Part shown: in pieces, positions 1-6,984 of the stretch
Numbering within the stretch: the first letter of the stretch is position 1
Layout: each line of letters starts with the position of its first letter
Notes under the pieces: model-generated
What the model was told of the DNA's origin: nothing
What the model saw: only the letters and a program-made list of their open reading frames with translations
Databases searched by the model: none
NCBI GenBank assembly: GCA_002418055.1
Contig: DIDI01000036.1
Location: forward strand, 5,148 to 32,166
Direction: 5' to 3'
Length of the DNA stretch: 27,019 nt
Origin: Lactobacillus sp. UBA5804
Lineage (GTDB): Bacteria > Bacillota > Bacilli > Lactobacillales > Lactobacillaceae
Translations under genes and position numbers: made by a program

Positions 1-485
1 CCTGGTGCATAGCGAAAATACTGACACTGGCTCGCTTTGATTTTGCTTTGCAAGAAATGGCGCCGTCCCACAATCCAAATATCACGAATTTGTTCCTGCT
101 GATAGCACTGATGCCGCTGGCGATATTCCGCTAATCCTAGCGGTGCACATTGAATTTCAAAGGCTAACTGAGAATGGACTAAAACATCCGCACGAATGGC
201 GCCACCAGCCAAGACGACTTCAGTTTTTGCTGGAAAGCCATTGGCCACGAGCGCGGCCAGTAAGGTTAATTTAAGGCCATGGTGTTCGGCTTTCTCACCG
301 CCGCCTGTGGTGAGCGATCGATGGTGACGAAAAAAAGCTTGTTTGGAAGCAACGCTTAGTAGCACACGTCCACCACAATTTGGGCATTGATAAGCGCTCT
401 GATTAAGGTCTTTCTTACCGGTGCGAACTAACTGGGCTTCACTAATGGCTAAGACTAAAGTTGAATTTAATAAGGCTGCGTACAT
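1..485 (-). CDS. coiA: Competence protein CoiA, N-terminal part (cut by window edge)
   Basis: Reads leftward from ATG 485-483, preceded by a strong ribosome binding site (AAGGAGG, 8 nt upstream), and stays open to base 1, so about 161 residues are visible and the C-terminal half lies outside. The N-terminus has a CPNCGGRV zinc-ribbon-like element near residue 34 followed by FFRHH. A nuclease-like core follows, with RADVLV and FEIQC (an E-x-Q form of the PD-(D/E)xK motif). This arrangement is the CoiA family, which acts in the cytoplasm during natural transformation after DNA uptake, probably in processing or recombining incoming strands. It lies directly downstream of mecA, the usual Lactobacillales arrangement, but the mecA terminator separates them, so it probably has its own promoter. 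A competence sigma-factor box is not convincing here. Confidence 0.85.
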   Translation of the reverse strand, partial: MYAALLNSTLVLAISEAQLVRTGKKDLNQSAYQCPNCGGRVLLSVASKQAFFRHHRSLTTGGGEKAEHHGLKLTLLAALVANGFPAKTEVVLAGGAIRADVLVHSQLAFEIQCAPLGLAEYRQRHQCYQQEQIRDIWIVGRRHFLQSKIKASQCQYFRYAP

Positions 486-513
486 GCAAAATTTCCTCCT
501 TAATATAAAGTAC

Positions 514-543
514 GCAAAAAAGGAGCCAATTGAATGGCTCCTT
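514..543 (-). terminator. Rho-independent terminator of mecA
   Basis: AAGGAGCCA (520-528) and TGGCTCCTT (535-543) form a 9-bp stem with a 6-nt loop. On the minus strand it is followed by a T run (plus-strand A run 516-520). It begins 12 bases past the mecA stop codon and lies upstream of coiA. Confidence 0.85.
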
Positions 544-554
544 GCTTAAAAATC

Positions 555-1238
555 CTATTTAAAATAACTTCGTAATTGACCTAAGGCATCACGCTGAATC
601 AAAACCTTGCCAAGGCGCTTGACGACATTAAAGTCAGCACGACTAATCGCGGTTCCAAACTCATTGGCAATCGTCCAAGCATCCATTGGTTTCAATTCAC
701 TATAATTACTATCTAAGAACGCTAAATCGAGATAGTACACACCGCGATACTCATACAAGCTTGCAGCCAAATCACTCGCTACCAGACTTTGTGCTAGTTC
801 GGCAACAGCGGAAAGACTATTAATACGGTAAATTTCCCGTTGGTTCACATGGTCTTCATTGGGTTCTCGCACTTGGGCAGACTTAATGATTTCCGAAAAA
901 ATCGTCGTCCGGTTAACCGAATTGGCCAAGCCAGCTCCCGGATGATCACTTGTAGCCATATCCGCCTGCATCTTTTTAACTTTCTGCGGATCAGTTAAAC
1001 CGCCAGCCTTACTAATCAGTAAGTCAAGCCCGCCTTTGCTGGGCATAACTTGAAACGTCACCGGCATGTTAGGTGGAAACTCATGTTGCTTATCCACTTC
1101 TTCTAAAATCGTATAAAAAAAGTCTTGAATTTTGTCTTTATCGCCTAACAAGTCCAGCATCTTTAAGCCGCGGCTTGCAAGTTCTTGCTTATCAATGCGT
1201 ACACGAATGGTATTTTCATCAATATGCTCAATTTGCAT
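555..1238 (-). CDS. mecA: Adaptor protein MecA
   Basis: A 227-residue adaptor of the MecA/YpbH family, which delivers substrates such as competence regulators and Spx to Clp ATPases for degradation. The N-terminal substrate-binding domain is recognisable (MQIEHIDENTIRVRI at the start; DLLGDKDKIQDFFYTILEEVD around 29-49). The C-terminal Clp-binding domain covers roughly residues 120-227 (SLYEYRGVYYLDL). A charged, flexible middle links them. Two adjacent ATGs open the frame (1241 and 1238). The ribosome binding site AGAGGTGG is only one base from the first and four from the second, and the family normally begins M-x-x-EHI, so I choose 1238. It sits beside spx, a known MecA-linked proteolysis substrate, and a clpE gene lies nearby. 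Confidence 0.93.
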   Translation of the reverse strand: MQIEHIDENTIRVRIDKQELASRGLKMLDLLGDKDKIQDFFYTILEEVDKQHEFPPNMPVTFQVMPSKGGLDLLISKAGGLTDPQKVKKMQADMATSDHPGAGLANSVNRTTIFSEIIKSAQVREPNEDHVNQREIYRINSLSAVAELAQSLVASDLAASLYEYRGVYYLDLAFLDSNYSELKPMDAWTIANEFGTAISRADFNVVKRLGKVLIQRDALGQLRSYFK

Positions 1239-1290
1239 CATGCCACCTCTATCTGAGAATCATTAGTCCTATTATAACGAATTTAAAGCC

Positions 1291-1328
1291 AAAAACAAAA
1301 GTGTTAGCGATAAGGCTAACACTTTTTT
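1291..1328. terminator. Terminator downstream of spx
   Basis: AAGTGTTAGC (1299-1308), a 6-nt loop, then GCTAACACTT (1315-1324) form a perfect 10-bp stem with T runs on both sides. It directly follows the spx stop codon on the minus strand and precedes mecA. It could work in both directions, but the minus-strand role fits the genes. Confidence 0.85.
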
Positions 1329-1331
1329 GAG

Positions 1332-1730
1332 CTATAAATCAGCGAGTTGCTGAGCACGTTCAAGTTCTAACCGGCGCACATGTCGTGGTAAGAAACGACG
1401 AATCTCATCTTCCTTGTAACCCACCTGCAAGCGACGATCATCCATAATGATTGGTCGCCTTAATAAACCAGGATCCTTTTCAACCATATTGAGTAATTGA
1501 TCAATGGACATATCATCTAAATTAATGCGAAGCTTGGCAAATGCTGCAGATCGGGTGGAAATAATTTCTTCAGTACCATTTTCAGTTAAGCGTAAAATCT
1601 GTAATAATTCAGTTTTGTTCAGTGGCTCAGAGAAAATATTTCTTTCTTTGAAGGGGATATCGTGTTTAACCAGCCACTCTTTTGCCTTTCGACATGAAGT
1701 ACAGCTAGGTGAAACAAATAAATCAACCAT
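1332..1730 (-). CDS. spx: Transcriptional regulator Spx (ArsC family)
   Basis: A 132-residue member of the Spx/ArsC thioredoxin-fold family. Spx binds the C-terminal domain of the RNA polymerase alpha subunit and redirects transcription during thiol and other stress. The redox switch CxxC is present (SCTSC, Cys10 and Cys13). Gly52, the residue needed for alpha-subunit contact in characterised Spx proteins, is conserved, as is the RRP motif (residues 91-93). The start is ATG 1730-1728 behind AAGGAGC about 10 nt upstream. It has its own extended -10 promoter and a strong terminator, so it is probably monocistronic. Lactobacilli often carry several Spx paralogues, so I cannot say which one this is. 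Confidence 0.92.
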   Translation of the reverse strand: MVDLFVSPSCTSCRKAKEWLVKHDIPFKERNIFSEPLNKTELLQILRLTENGTEEIISTRSAAFAKLRINLDDMSIDQLLNMVEKDPGLLRRPIIMDDRRLQVGYKEDEIRRFLPRHVRRLELERAQQLADL

Positions 1731-1777
1731 AAAATATCACGCTCCTTAAATGCTTGTAGCATTCTGACTATGAATCT

Positions 1778-1786
1778 AGTATACCA
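1778..1786 (-). promoter_or_regulatory. Extended -10 promoter of spx
   Basis: The minus strand reads TGG-TATACT, an extended -10 element about 48 bases ahead of the spx start codon. No good -35 hexamer lies at 17 bp, only a T-rich stretch. Assigned by pattern only. Confidence 0.5.
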
Positions 1787-1860
1787 TACTATTTACTGAT
1801 AAAAAATAAGGTATTGTTAAGCTTCATTTTCCCGCCCGTATCTGTGCTTAATTATTGGCT

Positions 1861-1894
1861 AACAAAAAAACACCAAGCCTTCACTTGGTGTTTT
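1861..1894 (-). terminator. Rho-independent terminator of ptsHI
   Basis: AACACCAAG (1869-1877) pairs with CTTGGTGTT (1884-1892) around a 6-nt loop. On the minus strand it is followed by a long T run (plus-strand A run 1864-1870). It lies just past the ptsI stop codon. Confidence 0.9.
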
Positions 1895-1904
1895 AGAGCT
1901 ATGC

Positions 1905-3635
1905 TTATTTGCTATGTTTGGCCATAAAATCAGCAACCAGCTGCTCATTGTCTGCATTGGTCAATGATTCGTTAACTGCCTTATCGGCTAAACCAGCTAA
2001 ATCACGAGTATCAATTCGCTTCATTTCACTTCTAATGCGCAAAATTGAAGTGGCTGACATGGAATATTCATCTAATCCCATACTCAGCAAGATTGGGAAC
2101 ATCGTAGCGTCACCAGCGGCTTCACCACACATCCCAACCCAGATACCAGCTGCATGAGCAGCGTCAATTGTGTGCTTAATTAAGCGCAAAACTGATGGGT
2201 TATATGGCTGATAGAGGTAAGAAACGTTATCATTACCACGATCAGCAGCCATCGTGTATTGAATCAGGTCGTTCGTCCCAATTGAGAAGAAATCAACTTC
2301 CTTAGCAAACTGGTCAGCTAAAATGGCAGCGGCTGGAACTTCAATCATCATCCCAATTTCGTACTTACCAATCTTAACGCCTTGCTTGCTTAAAGCTTCG
2401 TGCTCTTCCTTCAAGATTTGCTTAGCCTTACGTAATTCACCTAAAGCCCCAATCATTGGGAACATGATGCACAGACGGCCAAAAGCAGAGGCCCGCAATA
2501 ATGCCCGCAATTGTGTCCGGAAAATTGCTTCATTCTTAAGTGACAACCGGATTGCGCGGATACCCAAGAATGGGTTCATCTCATCAGGTAAATCCCAGTA
2601 ATCCAGATGCTTATCGCCACCAATATCCATGGTCCGGATCACAACTGGCTTGCCATCCATCCCTTCGATGACTGCTTTGTAAGCGGCAAATTGATCATCT
2701 TCAGTTGGGAAATCACTAGAATTCATGTACAAGAATTCAGTCCGGTAAAGACCAACAGCTTCAGCACCGTTGTCTTTAACACCAGTCATATCGTTAGGCG
2801 TCCCAATGTTAGCAGCAATTAAGAAATGCTTGCCATCGGCAGTCGTTGAAGGCTCATCCTTCAGCTTACGCCATTCAGCCTTTTGTTTCTTAAAAGCCGC
2901 ACCCTTGGCTTCAAACTTAGTCACTTCAGCGTCACTTGGTAAAATAACGGCTGAACCGTCTAAACCATCAACCACTAATAATTGACCATTTTCCACGTCA
3001 GTGGTAATCGTTTCAGTTCCAACCACAGCAGGCAATTCTAATGAACGTGCCATAATGGCTGAATGAGCTGTCCGACCACCAACGTCGGTGACAAACCCCT
3101 TAACAAACTTCTTGTTTAATTGGGCGGTATCACTCGGTGTTAAGTCATGTGCAACCACAACCACTTCATGATCAATCGAAGCTGGATCTGGTAACTGCTT
3201 GCCTAACAAGTGCGCCATCACCCGTTTCGTGACATCGCGAACATCTGCTGCACGCTCTTGCATATAGGGATTGTCAGTCATTCCTTCGAAAATAGCGATG
3301 AAGTTTTGAGCAGTAGCGTCCAAAGCAACTTCAGCATTTTCTTTGGCATTCTTGATTTCAGTCTCAATGGCACCAGTAAACTCTGGGTCGTTTAAAATCA
3401 TCAAATGGGCTTCAAATACTTGTGATTCTTCTTCGCCAAGCGTCTTCTTGGCAACATCGCGAATTGCTTCAACTTCAGCGCCAGAATCTGTAATCGCTTT
3501 CTTAAAGCGCAAAACTTCAGCACCGACATCCTCAATCGCTTTTTTAGTGAAAGACAAATCAGGCTCTACCAGCAAATATGCTGGGGCGACTGCAATGCCA
3601 TCACTAGCTGCAATCCCGTTTAAAGTCTTCGTCAT
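1905..3635 (-). CDS. ptsI: Phosphoenolpyruvate-protein phosphotransferase (PTS enzyme I)
   Basis: Enzyme I of the sugar phosphotransferase system, 576 residues, the normal length. It takes phosphate from PEP in the cytoplasm and passes it to HPr. The phospho-histidine domain contains the signature GGRTAHSAIMARS with active-site His191. The PEP-binding TIM-barrel domain shows the typical IGTNDLIQYTMAADR segment and the GMCGEAAGD motif with the conserved active-site Cys near residue 500. The start ATG shares one base with the ptsH stop (TAATG), so translation is coupled to HPr and keeps the two proteins in proportion. A terminator follows the stop, closing a two-gene ptsHI operon. Confidence 0.98.
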   Translation of the reverse strand: MTKTLNGIAASDGIAVAPAYLLVEPDLSFTKKAIEDVGAEVLRFKKAITDSGAEVEAIRDVAKKTLGEEESQVFEAHLMILNDPEFTGAIETEIKNAKENAEVALDATAQNFIAIFEGMTDNPYMQERAADVRDVTKRVMAHLLGKQLPDPASIDHEVVVVAHDLTPSDTAQLNKKFVKGFVTDVGGRTAHSAIMARSLELPAVVGTETITTDVENGQLLVVDGLDGSAVILPSDAEVTKFEAKGAAFKKQKAEWRKLKDEPSTTADGKHFLIAANIGTPNDMTGVKDNGAEAVGLYRTEFLYMNSSDFPTEDDQFAAYKAVIEGMDGKPVVIRTMDIGGDKHLDYWDLPDEMNPFLGIRAIRLSLKNEAIFRTQLRALLRASAFGRLCIMFPMIGALGELRKAKQILKEEHEALSKQGVKIGKYEIGMMIEVPAAAILADQFAKEVDFFSIGTNDLIQYTMAADRGNDNVSYLYQPYNPSVLRLIKHTIDAAHAAGIWVGMCGEAAGDATMFPILLSMGLDEYSMSATSILRIRSEMKRIDTRDLAGLADKAVNESLTNADNEQLVADFMAKHSK

Positions 3636-3901
3636 TATTCAGCCAAACCTTCTTTAGTCATGGTATCAGCAATGGCAGCAATGGCTTCCTTAGCATCATC
3701 ACCGTCTGCTTTAATGGTGATATCAGCATTTTGACCAACGCCAAGTGACATCACACCCATAATAGACTTCAAGTTAACAGACTTGTCGTTGTAATCAAGA
3801 CTAATGTCTGAACCGAACTTAGAAGCTGCTTGCACTAATAAAGTAGCTGGACGTGCGTGGATACCTGTTTCTGCAATAATGTGAAATTCGCGTGATTCCA
3901 T
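3635..3901 (-). CDS. ptsH: Phosphocarrier protein HPr
   Basis: An 88-residue HPr, the exact family length when started at ATG 3901-3899 behind AAGGAG. A longer upstream reading frame exists but has no ribosome binding site and would add 28 unrelated residues. His15 (TGIHARPAT), phosphorylated by enzyme I, and Ser46 (LKSIMGV), the target of HPr kinase/phosphorylase, are both in their standard positions. The protein should therefore serve sugar transport and also act as the P-Ser-HPr co-repressor of CcpA in carbon catabolite control. First gene of the ptsHI operon. A promoter and a cre-like sequence lie upstream. Confidence 0.98.
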   Translation of the reverse strand: MESREFHIIAETGIHARPATLLVQAASKFGSDISLDYNDKSVNLKSIMGVMSLGVGQNADITIKADGDDAKEAIAAIADTMTKEGLAE

Positions 3902-3955
3902 GGTAATTATCTCCTTATCAACTGTTAACTTCAAATAATACTCATCGGCTACTAC

Positions 3956-3985
3956 ATTATCATTTTTTAGCTCGTAAAACAACAA
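3956..3985 (-). promoter_or_regulatory. Putative ptsHI promoter
   Basis: On the minus strand, TTGTTG (3985-3980), an 18-bp spacer and GATAAT (3961-3956) make a plausible sigma-A promoter about 55 bases ahead of the ptsH start codon. Inferred from pattern only. Confidence 0.45.
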
Positions 3986-3988
3986 TAA

Positions 3989-4002
3989 TGTAACAGTTTA
4001 CA
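3989..4002. promoter_or_regulatory. Cre-like operator (CcpA site) upstream of ptsHI
   Basis: TGTAACAGTTTACA matches the cre consensus TGWNANCGNTNWCA at every position but the central C. It has 5-bp inverted arms (TGTAA/TTACA) and sits immediately upstream of the proposed -35, a position compatible with CcpA activation. Weak evidence from a single site. Confidence 0.35.
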
Positions 4003-4006
4003 TCTT

Positions 4007-4192
4007 CTAATCGGTTAAATCTTGCCGGCGATAGATAATCGTACCGCCACGCAAAGCCCGCCCCGTGATGTCTTGACGTTTTTCATAAGTGCGTAATTGC
4101 CGCTGAAATTCAAAAGCATCAGCTGGGGTCACCTCATACTCTTGCCGCTTCCCTGCGACTAATTCATCTAGTACTTGCTGATAATCGGTCAT
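4007..4192 (-). CDS. Small conserved-looking protein of unknown function
   Basis: A 61-residue acidic-to-basic soluble protein that I do not recognise. It has no signal peptide, membrane segment or cysteine. The N-terminal half (DYQQVLDELVAGKRQEYEV) looks helical, and the C-terminal half is rich in Arg/Gln (FQRQLRTYEKRQ, GRALRGG). The start ATG 4192-4190 follows AAAGGAG at proper spacing, and a TATAAT promoter element lies upstream, so it looks genuinely expressed. It is transcribed divergently from clpE and lies ahead of ptsHI in the same direction with no terminator between, so read-through into ptsHI is possible. Confidence 0.7.
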   Translation of the reverse strand: MTDYQQVLDELVAGKRQEYEVTPADAFEFQRQLRTYEKRQDITGRALRGGTIIYRRQDLTD

Positions 4193-4218
4193 GCTGAACT
4201 CCTTTCCTAATAGCTTCC

Positions 4219-4246
4219 ATTATAATCGGAAAGCGAGATTGAGCAA
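4219..4246 (-). promoter_or_regulatory. Promoter of the 61-residue unknown gene
   Basis: The minus strand carries a perfect TATAAT (4224-4219), a 16-bp spacer and TTGCTC (4246-4241). It points toward the small gene starting at 4192. Confidence 0.5.
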
Positions 4247-4264
4247 CTTTACACGTTTTGAGTC

Positions 4265-4291
4265 TTAGCACTTGACGTGTTAGAGTGCTAA
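4265..4291. promoter_or_regulatory. CIRCE operator (HrcA-binding site)
   Basis: TTAGCACTT, 9 bases, then GAGTGCTAA. This equals the CIRCE consensus TTAGCACTC-N9-GAGTGCTAA with one mismatch, the last base of the left arm. It overlaps the -35 and spacer of the clpE promoter, the expected position for HrcA repression. Confidence 0.9.
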
Positions 4292-4300
4292 ATGTAAACT
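4272..4300 (+). promoter_or_regulatory. clpE promoter embedded in CIRCE
   Basis: TTGACG (4272-4277), a 17-bp spacer and TAAACT (4295-4300). The -35 lies within the left arm and spacer of the CIRCE element. Confidence 0.6.
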
Positions 4301-4349
4301 CTATTTAAGATCTAAAAAAGGGACCTACATTAAGAAAGGTGGTCATGAC

Positions 4350-6551
4350 GTGATTTGTGAAAATTGTCAAAAGCGACCTGCTTCCATCCACTTATTCGCA
4401 AAAATCAATGGTGAAAGCCGTGAACTCAATTTATGTCAAACCTGTTATTCTAACTTACGTGCTGAACAAGGAGGTACTGCGATGAATCAAAACAATGAAA
4501 ATTTATTCGGCGATTTTGACGAATTCTTTAATTCATTAAATGGTGAGCGGCGCGAAAACCGCGGTGCAATTCCGCAAGGACAACCCGATCGTGGCAATGG
4601 TGGCGGTACAGGCGGCGGTAACAAGAGTTTGCTAGCACAATTTGGGACTGACTTAACCGATTTAGCTAAAAAGGGTAAAATCGATCCTGTCATTGGCCGC
4701 GACAAAGAAATTGCCCGGGTGATTGAAATTCTAAATCGCCGGACGAAGAACAACCCGGTCCTCATTGGGGAAGCTGGGGTTGGTAAAACTGCGGTGGTCG
4801 AGGGCCTAGCCCAACAAATTGTTGACGGTTCAGTCCCAGCTAAACTGCAAGACAAACGGATTATTTCGCTTAACGTAGTTTCACTCGTGCAAGGCACTGG
4901 AATTCGTGGTCAGTTCGAGCAACGGATGCAACAACTGATTAAAGAGCTTCAAGGCAATCCGAACATCATTCTCTTCATTGATGAAATTCATGAAATTGTT
5001 GGTGCTGGGAATGCTGAAGGTGGCATGGATGCGGGTAATATTATCAAACCAGCTCTGGCACGCGGTGAATTGCAACTCGTTGGTGCCACTACGATTAAGG
5101 AATACCGTGAAATTGAGAAGGACTCGGCGCTTGCCCGCCGGTTCCAGCCAGTTTCTGTACGTGAACCTTCAATTGACGAAACCATCCAAATTCTTAAAGG
5201 GATTCAAAAGCGGTACGAGGATTATCACCATGTCACTTACACGGACGAGGCCATTGAGGCAGCTGCTAAATTATCAGCCCGCTACATTCAAGACCGCTTC
5301 CTACCTGACAAGGCAATTGACCTCTTGGACGAAGCTGGTTCACGCATGAACCTGACGATTCCATTTGTTGATAAAGCTAAGGTGGCAGAACGAATCCAAG
5401 CAGCCGAAGAGCTCAAGAAGACTGCTTTAAAGAATGAAGATTACGAAAAAGCGGCTTACTACCGTGATCAAATTGAAAAATACGAAAAGCTCAAGGACCA
5501 GCATGTTGATCCAGACAAGTCACCGGTTATCACTGACAAGATTATGAACAAGATTGTCGAAGAAAAGACGAAGATTCCGGTTGGCGAAATTCAAAAGCAC
5601 GAAGAAGAACAATTGCAGAATCTTGGACCTGATTTGGAAGCAAGTGTGATTGGACAAAACCAGGCGGTTGACAAGGTCGCTCGCGCGATTCGGCGTAACC
5701 GGATTGGATTCAACGAATCTGGACGCCCAATTGGCTCCTTCCTCTTCGTTGGCCCAACTGGCGTTGGTAAGACTGAACTAGCCAAACAGCTAGCTAAGCA
5801 AATGTTTGGCTCAGAAGATGCCATGATCCGCTTCGACATGTCAGAATACATGGAACAGTATTCCGTATCGAAGTTAATCGGGTCTGCTCCTGGTTATGTC
5901 GGCTACGAAGAAGCTGGTCAGTTAACCGAACGAGTTCGTCACAACCCTTATAGCCTAATTTTGTTAGACGAAATCGAAAAAGCCCATCCGGATGTTCTAA
6001 ACCTGTTCTTGCAGATTTTAGATGATGGTCGCTTGACTGATTCACAGGGCCGGACAGTATCGTTTAAGGATACCATTATTATCATGACGTCTAACGCGGG
6101 TCAAGGCATTTCTCGTGCCAGTGTTGGCTTCAACGCTGAAAATGCAACCCCAACAGCTGAGAGTGCTCGTAACGACATGACTTCCTTCTTCAAACCAGAA
6201 TTTCTAAACCGGCTCGATGATGTCATCGAATTTAGCCCACTATCAAAAACTGATTTAATTAAGATTGTCGACTTACTACTAGCCAAAACAAACCGGATGG
6301 TTCAGGATCAGGGGTTGCATATTGAGGTGACCCCAGCTGCCAAAGAAAAATTGGTCGACGAAGGCTTCAACCCAGCCATGGGTGCACGACCATTACGTCG
6401 GACCATTCAAGAAGAAATTGAAGATAAGGTCGCTGACTTTAAGCTCGACCATGTCAATGCTAAGAATTTCAAGGCTGATTTAGTGGACCATCAGATTGTC
6501 ATTCAAGAAATGACCCCATCAGTTTCAGATTCTACCCAAGTAACTAAATAA
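4350..6551 (+). CDS. clpE: ATP-dependent Clp protease ATP-binding subunit ClpE
   Basis: A 733-residue Hsp100 unfoldase that feeds substrates to ClpP. The order of domains is ClpE, not ClpC or ClpB. First comes an N-terminal zinc finger (Cys3, Cys6, Cys29, Cys32), then a Gly/Asn-rich linker (about 70-92). The first AAA+ module has Walker A GEAGVGKT 140-147 and Walker B LFIDE to 212. A short UVR-type coiled segment (about 352-382) follows, and then the second AAA+ module (Walker A GPTGVGKT 468-475, Walker B LILLDE 536-541). The start is GTG 4350 after AAAGGTGG. An in-frame ATG at residue 45 has a stronger ribosome binding site. Expression is probably controlled by HrcA through the upstream CIRCE. 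A DUF1827 gene follows. Confidence 0.97.
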   Translation: MICENCQKRPASIHLFAKINGESRELNLCQTCYSNLRAEQGGTAMNQNNENLFGDFDEFFNSLNGERRENRGAIPQGQPDRGNGGGTGGGNKSLLAQFGTDLTDLAKKGKIDPVIGRDKEIARVIEILNRRTKNNPVLIGEAGVGKTAVVEGLAQQIVDGSVPAKLQDKRIISLNVVSLVQGTGIRGQFEQRMQQLIKELQGNPNIILFIDEIHEIVGAGNAEGGMDAGNIIKPALARGELQLVGATTIKEYREIEKDSALARRFQPVSVREPSIDETIQILKGIQKRYEDYHHVTYTDEAIEAAAKLSARYIQDRFLPDKAIDLLDEAGSRMNLTIPFVDKAKVAERIQAAEELKKTALKNEDYEKAAYYRDQIEKYEKLKDQHVDPDKSPVITDKIMNKIVEEKTKIPVGEIQKHEEEQLQNLGPDLEASVIGQNQAVDKVARAIRRNRIGFNESGRPIGSFLFVGPTGVGKTELAKQLAKQMFGSEDAMIRFDMSEYMEQYSVSKLIGSAPGYVGYEEAGQLTERVRHNPYSLILLDEIEKAHPDVLNLFLQILDDGRLTDSQGRTVSFKDTIIIMTSNAGQGISRASVGFNAENATPTAESARNDMTSFFKPEFLNRLDDVIEFSPLSKTDLIKIVDLLLAKTNRMVQDQGLHIEVTPAAKEKLVDEGFNPAMGARPLRRTIQEEIEDKVADFKLDHVNAKNFKADLVDHQIVIQEMTPSVSDSTQVTK
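4468..4484 (+). promoter_or_regulatory. Strong internal ribosome binding site and ATG in clpE
   Basis: AAGGAGG (4468-4474), 7 bases, then the in-frame ATG 4482-4484 (Met45). This matches the ideal ribosome binding site better than the annotated GTG start does. Use would give a 689-residue ClpE lacking all four zinc-finger cysteines. The GGA GGT glycine codons may produce the motif by chance. Confidence 0.45.
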
Positions 6552-6570
6552 TCCATTTACCCACGACTTT

Positions 6571-6600
6571 TTCATTGTAAAACCTGAATAAGTGTATACT
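6571..6600 (+). promoter_or_regulatory. Possible promoter of the DUF1827 gene
   Basis: TTCATT (6571-6576), an 18-bp spacer and TATACT (6595-6600) lie 40 bases before the gene. The -10 is good and the -35 is weak. The gene may also be reached by read-through from clpE, since no terminator is seen between them. Confidence 0.35.
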
Positions 6601-6639
6601 TAAGGCAAAGAGTGAGAGAAGCCAGAAACGGGGGAAACA

Positions 6640-6921
6640 ATGCACTTAATTGATGTTACCAACAGCTACGCTGAGTTAGTTCACAGTCAGTTGAATACGA
6701 CCGATGCGAACTATGTTAAAGTCTATTCATTGGGTAAAACGTCAGTCGTTTACACTGAAAATCGTTTAAGTATTGGCATTGTGCTTGAAAACCACGAACG
6801 CCGGATACGCGAAGATGAAATTGAATTCGTAACCAAGCGCTTACTCGCCAAGTATCAAGGTTCTCATACCTTGACAGTTGACAATAACCGCCATGTTATT
6901 GAAATTCATACCACTAAATAG
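6640..6921 (+). CDS. DUF1827 family protein
   Basis: A 93-residue soluble protein that I match to the DUF1827 family of Lactobacillales from its opening (MHLIDVTNSYAELVHSQL) and overall length. No biochemical function is established for the family. It starts with ATG behind GGGGGA and has a mixed alpha/beta look with no cysteines or membrane segments. As I recall, the same family sits next to clpE in streptococci, which would point to a conserved link with ClpE function or its heat-shock control. That link is inference. A strong terminator follows. Confidence 0.75.
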   Translation: MHLIDVTNSYAELVHSQLNTTDANYVKVYSLGKTSVVYTENRLSIGIVLENHERRIREDEIEFVTKRLLAKYQGSHTLTVDNNRHVIEIHTTK

Positions 6922-6934
6922 CCCACTTAGACTT

Positions 6935-6974
6935 AAAAAGCACTTCATTACTAAAGGTAATGAGGTGCTTTTTT
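6935..6974. terminator. Bidirectional terminator between the DUF1827 gene and prfC
   Basis: AAAAAGCACTTCATTAC (6935-6951) pairs with GTAATGAGGTGCTTTTT (6957-6973) around a short loop. The single deviation is a U-G wobble in the plus-strand transcript but an A/C mismatch in the minus-strand one. It should therefore fold best for the plus-strand gene while still serving convergent prfC. Confidence 0.88.
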
Positions 6975-6984
6975 ATTGCTTAAA

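Noticed and set aside
507..520. Competence sigma-factor (ComX) box ahead of coiA
   Set aside because: A T tract followed by GCGTACT is present, but it does not match the known TACGAATA-type box well enough.
3902..3985. Longer HPr with 28 extra N-terminal residues
   Set aside because: No ribosome binding site at that start, and HPr proteins are about 88 residues; AAGGAG marks ATG 3901.
4978..5349. 123-codon frame inside clpE on the same strand
   Set aside because: It is an out-of-frame shadow of the conserved ClpE sequence with no ribosome binding site of note.
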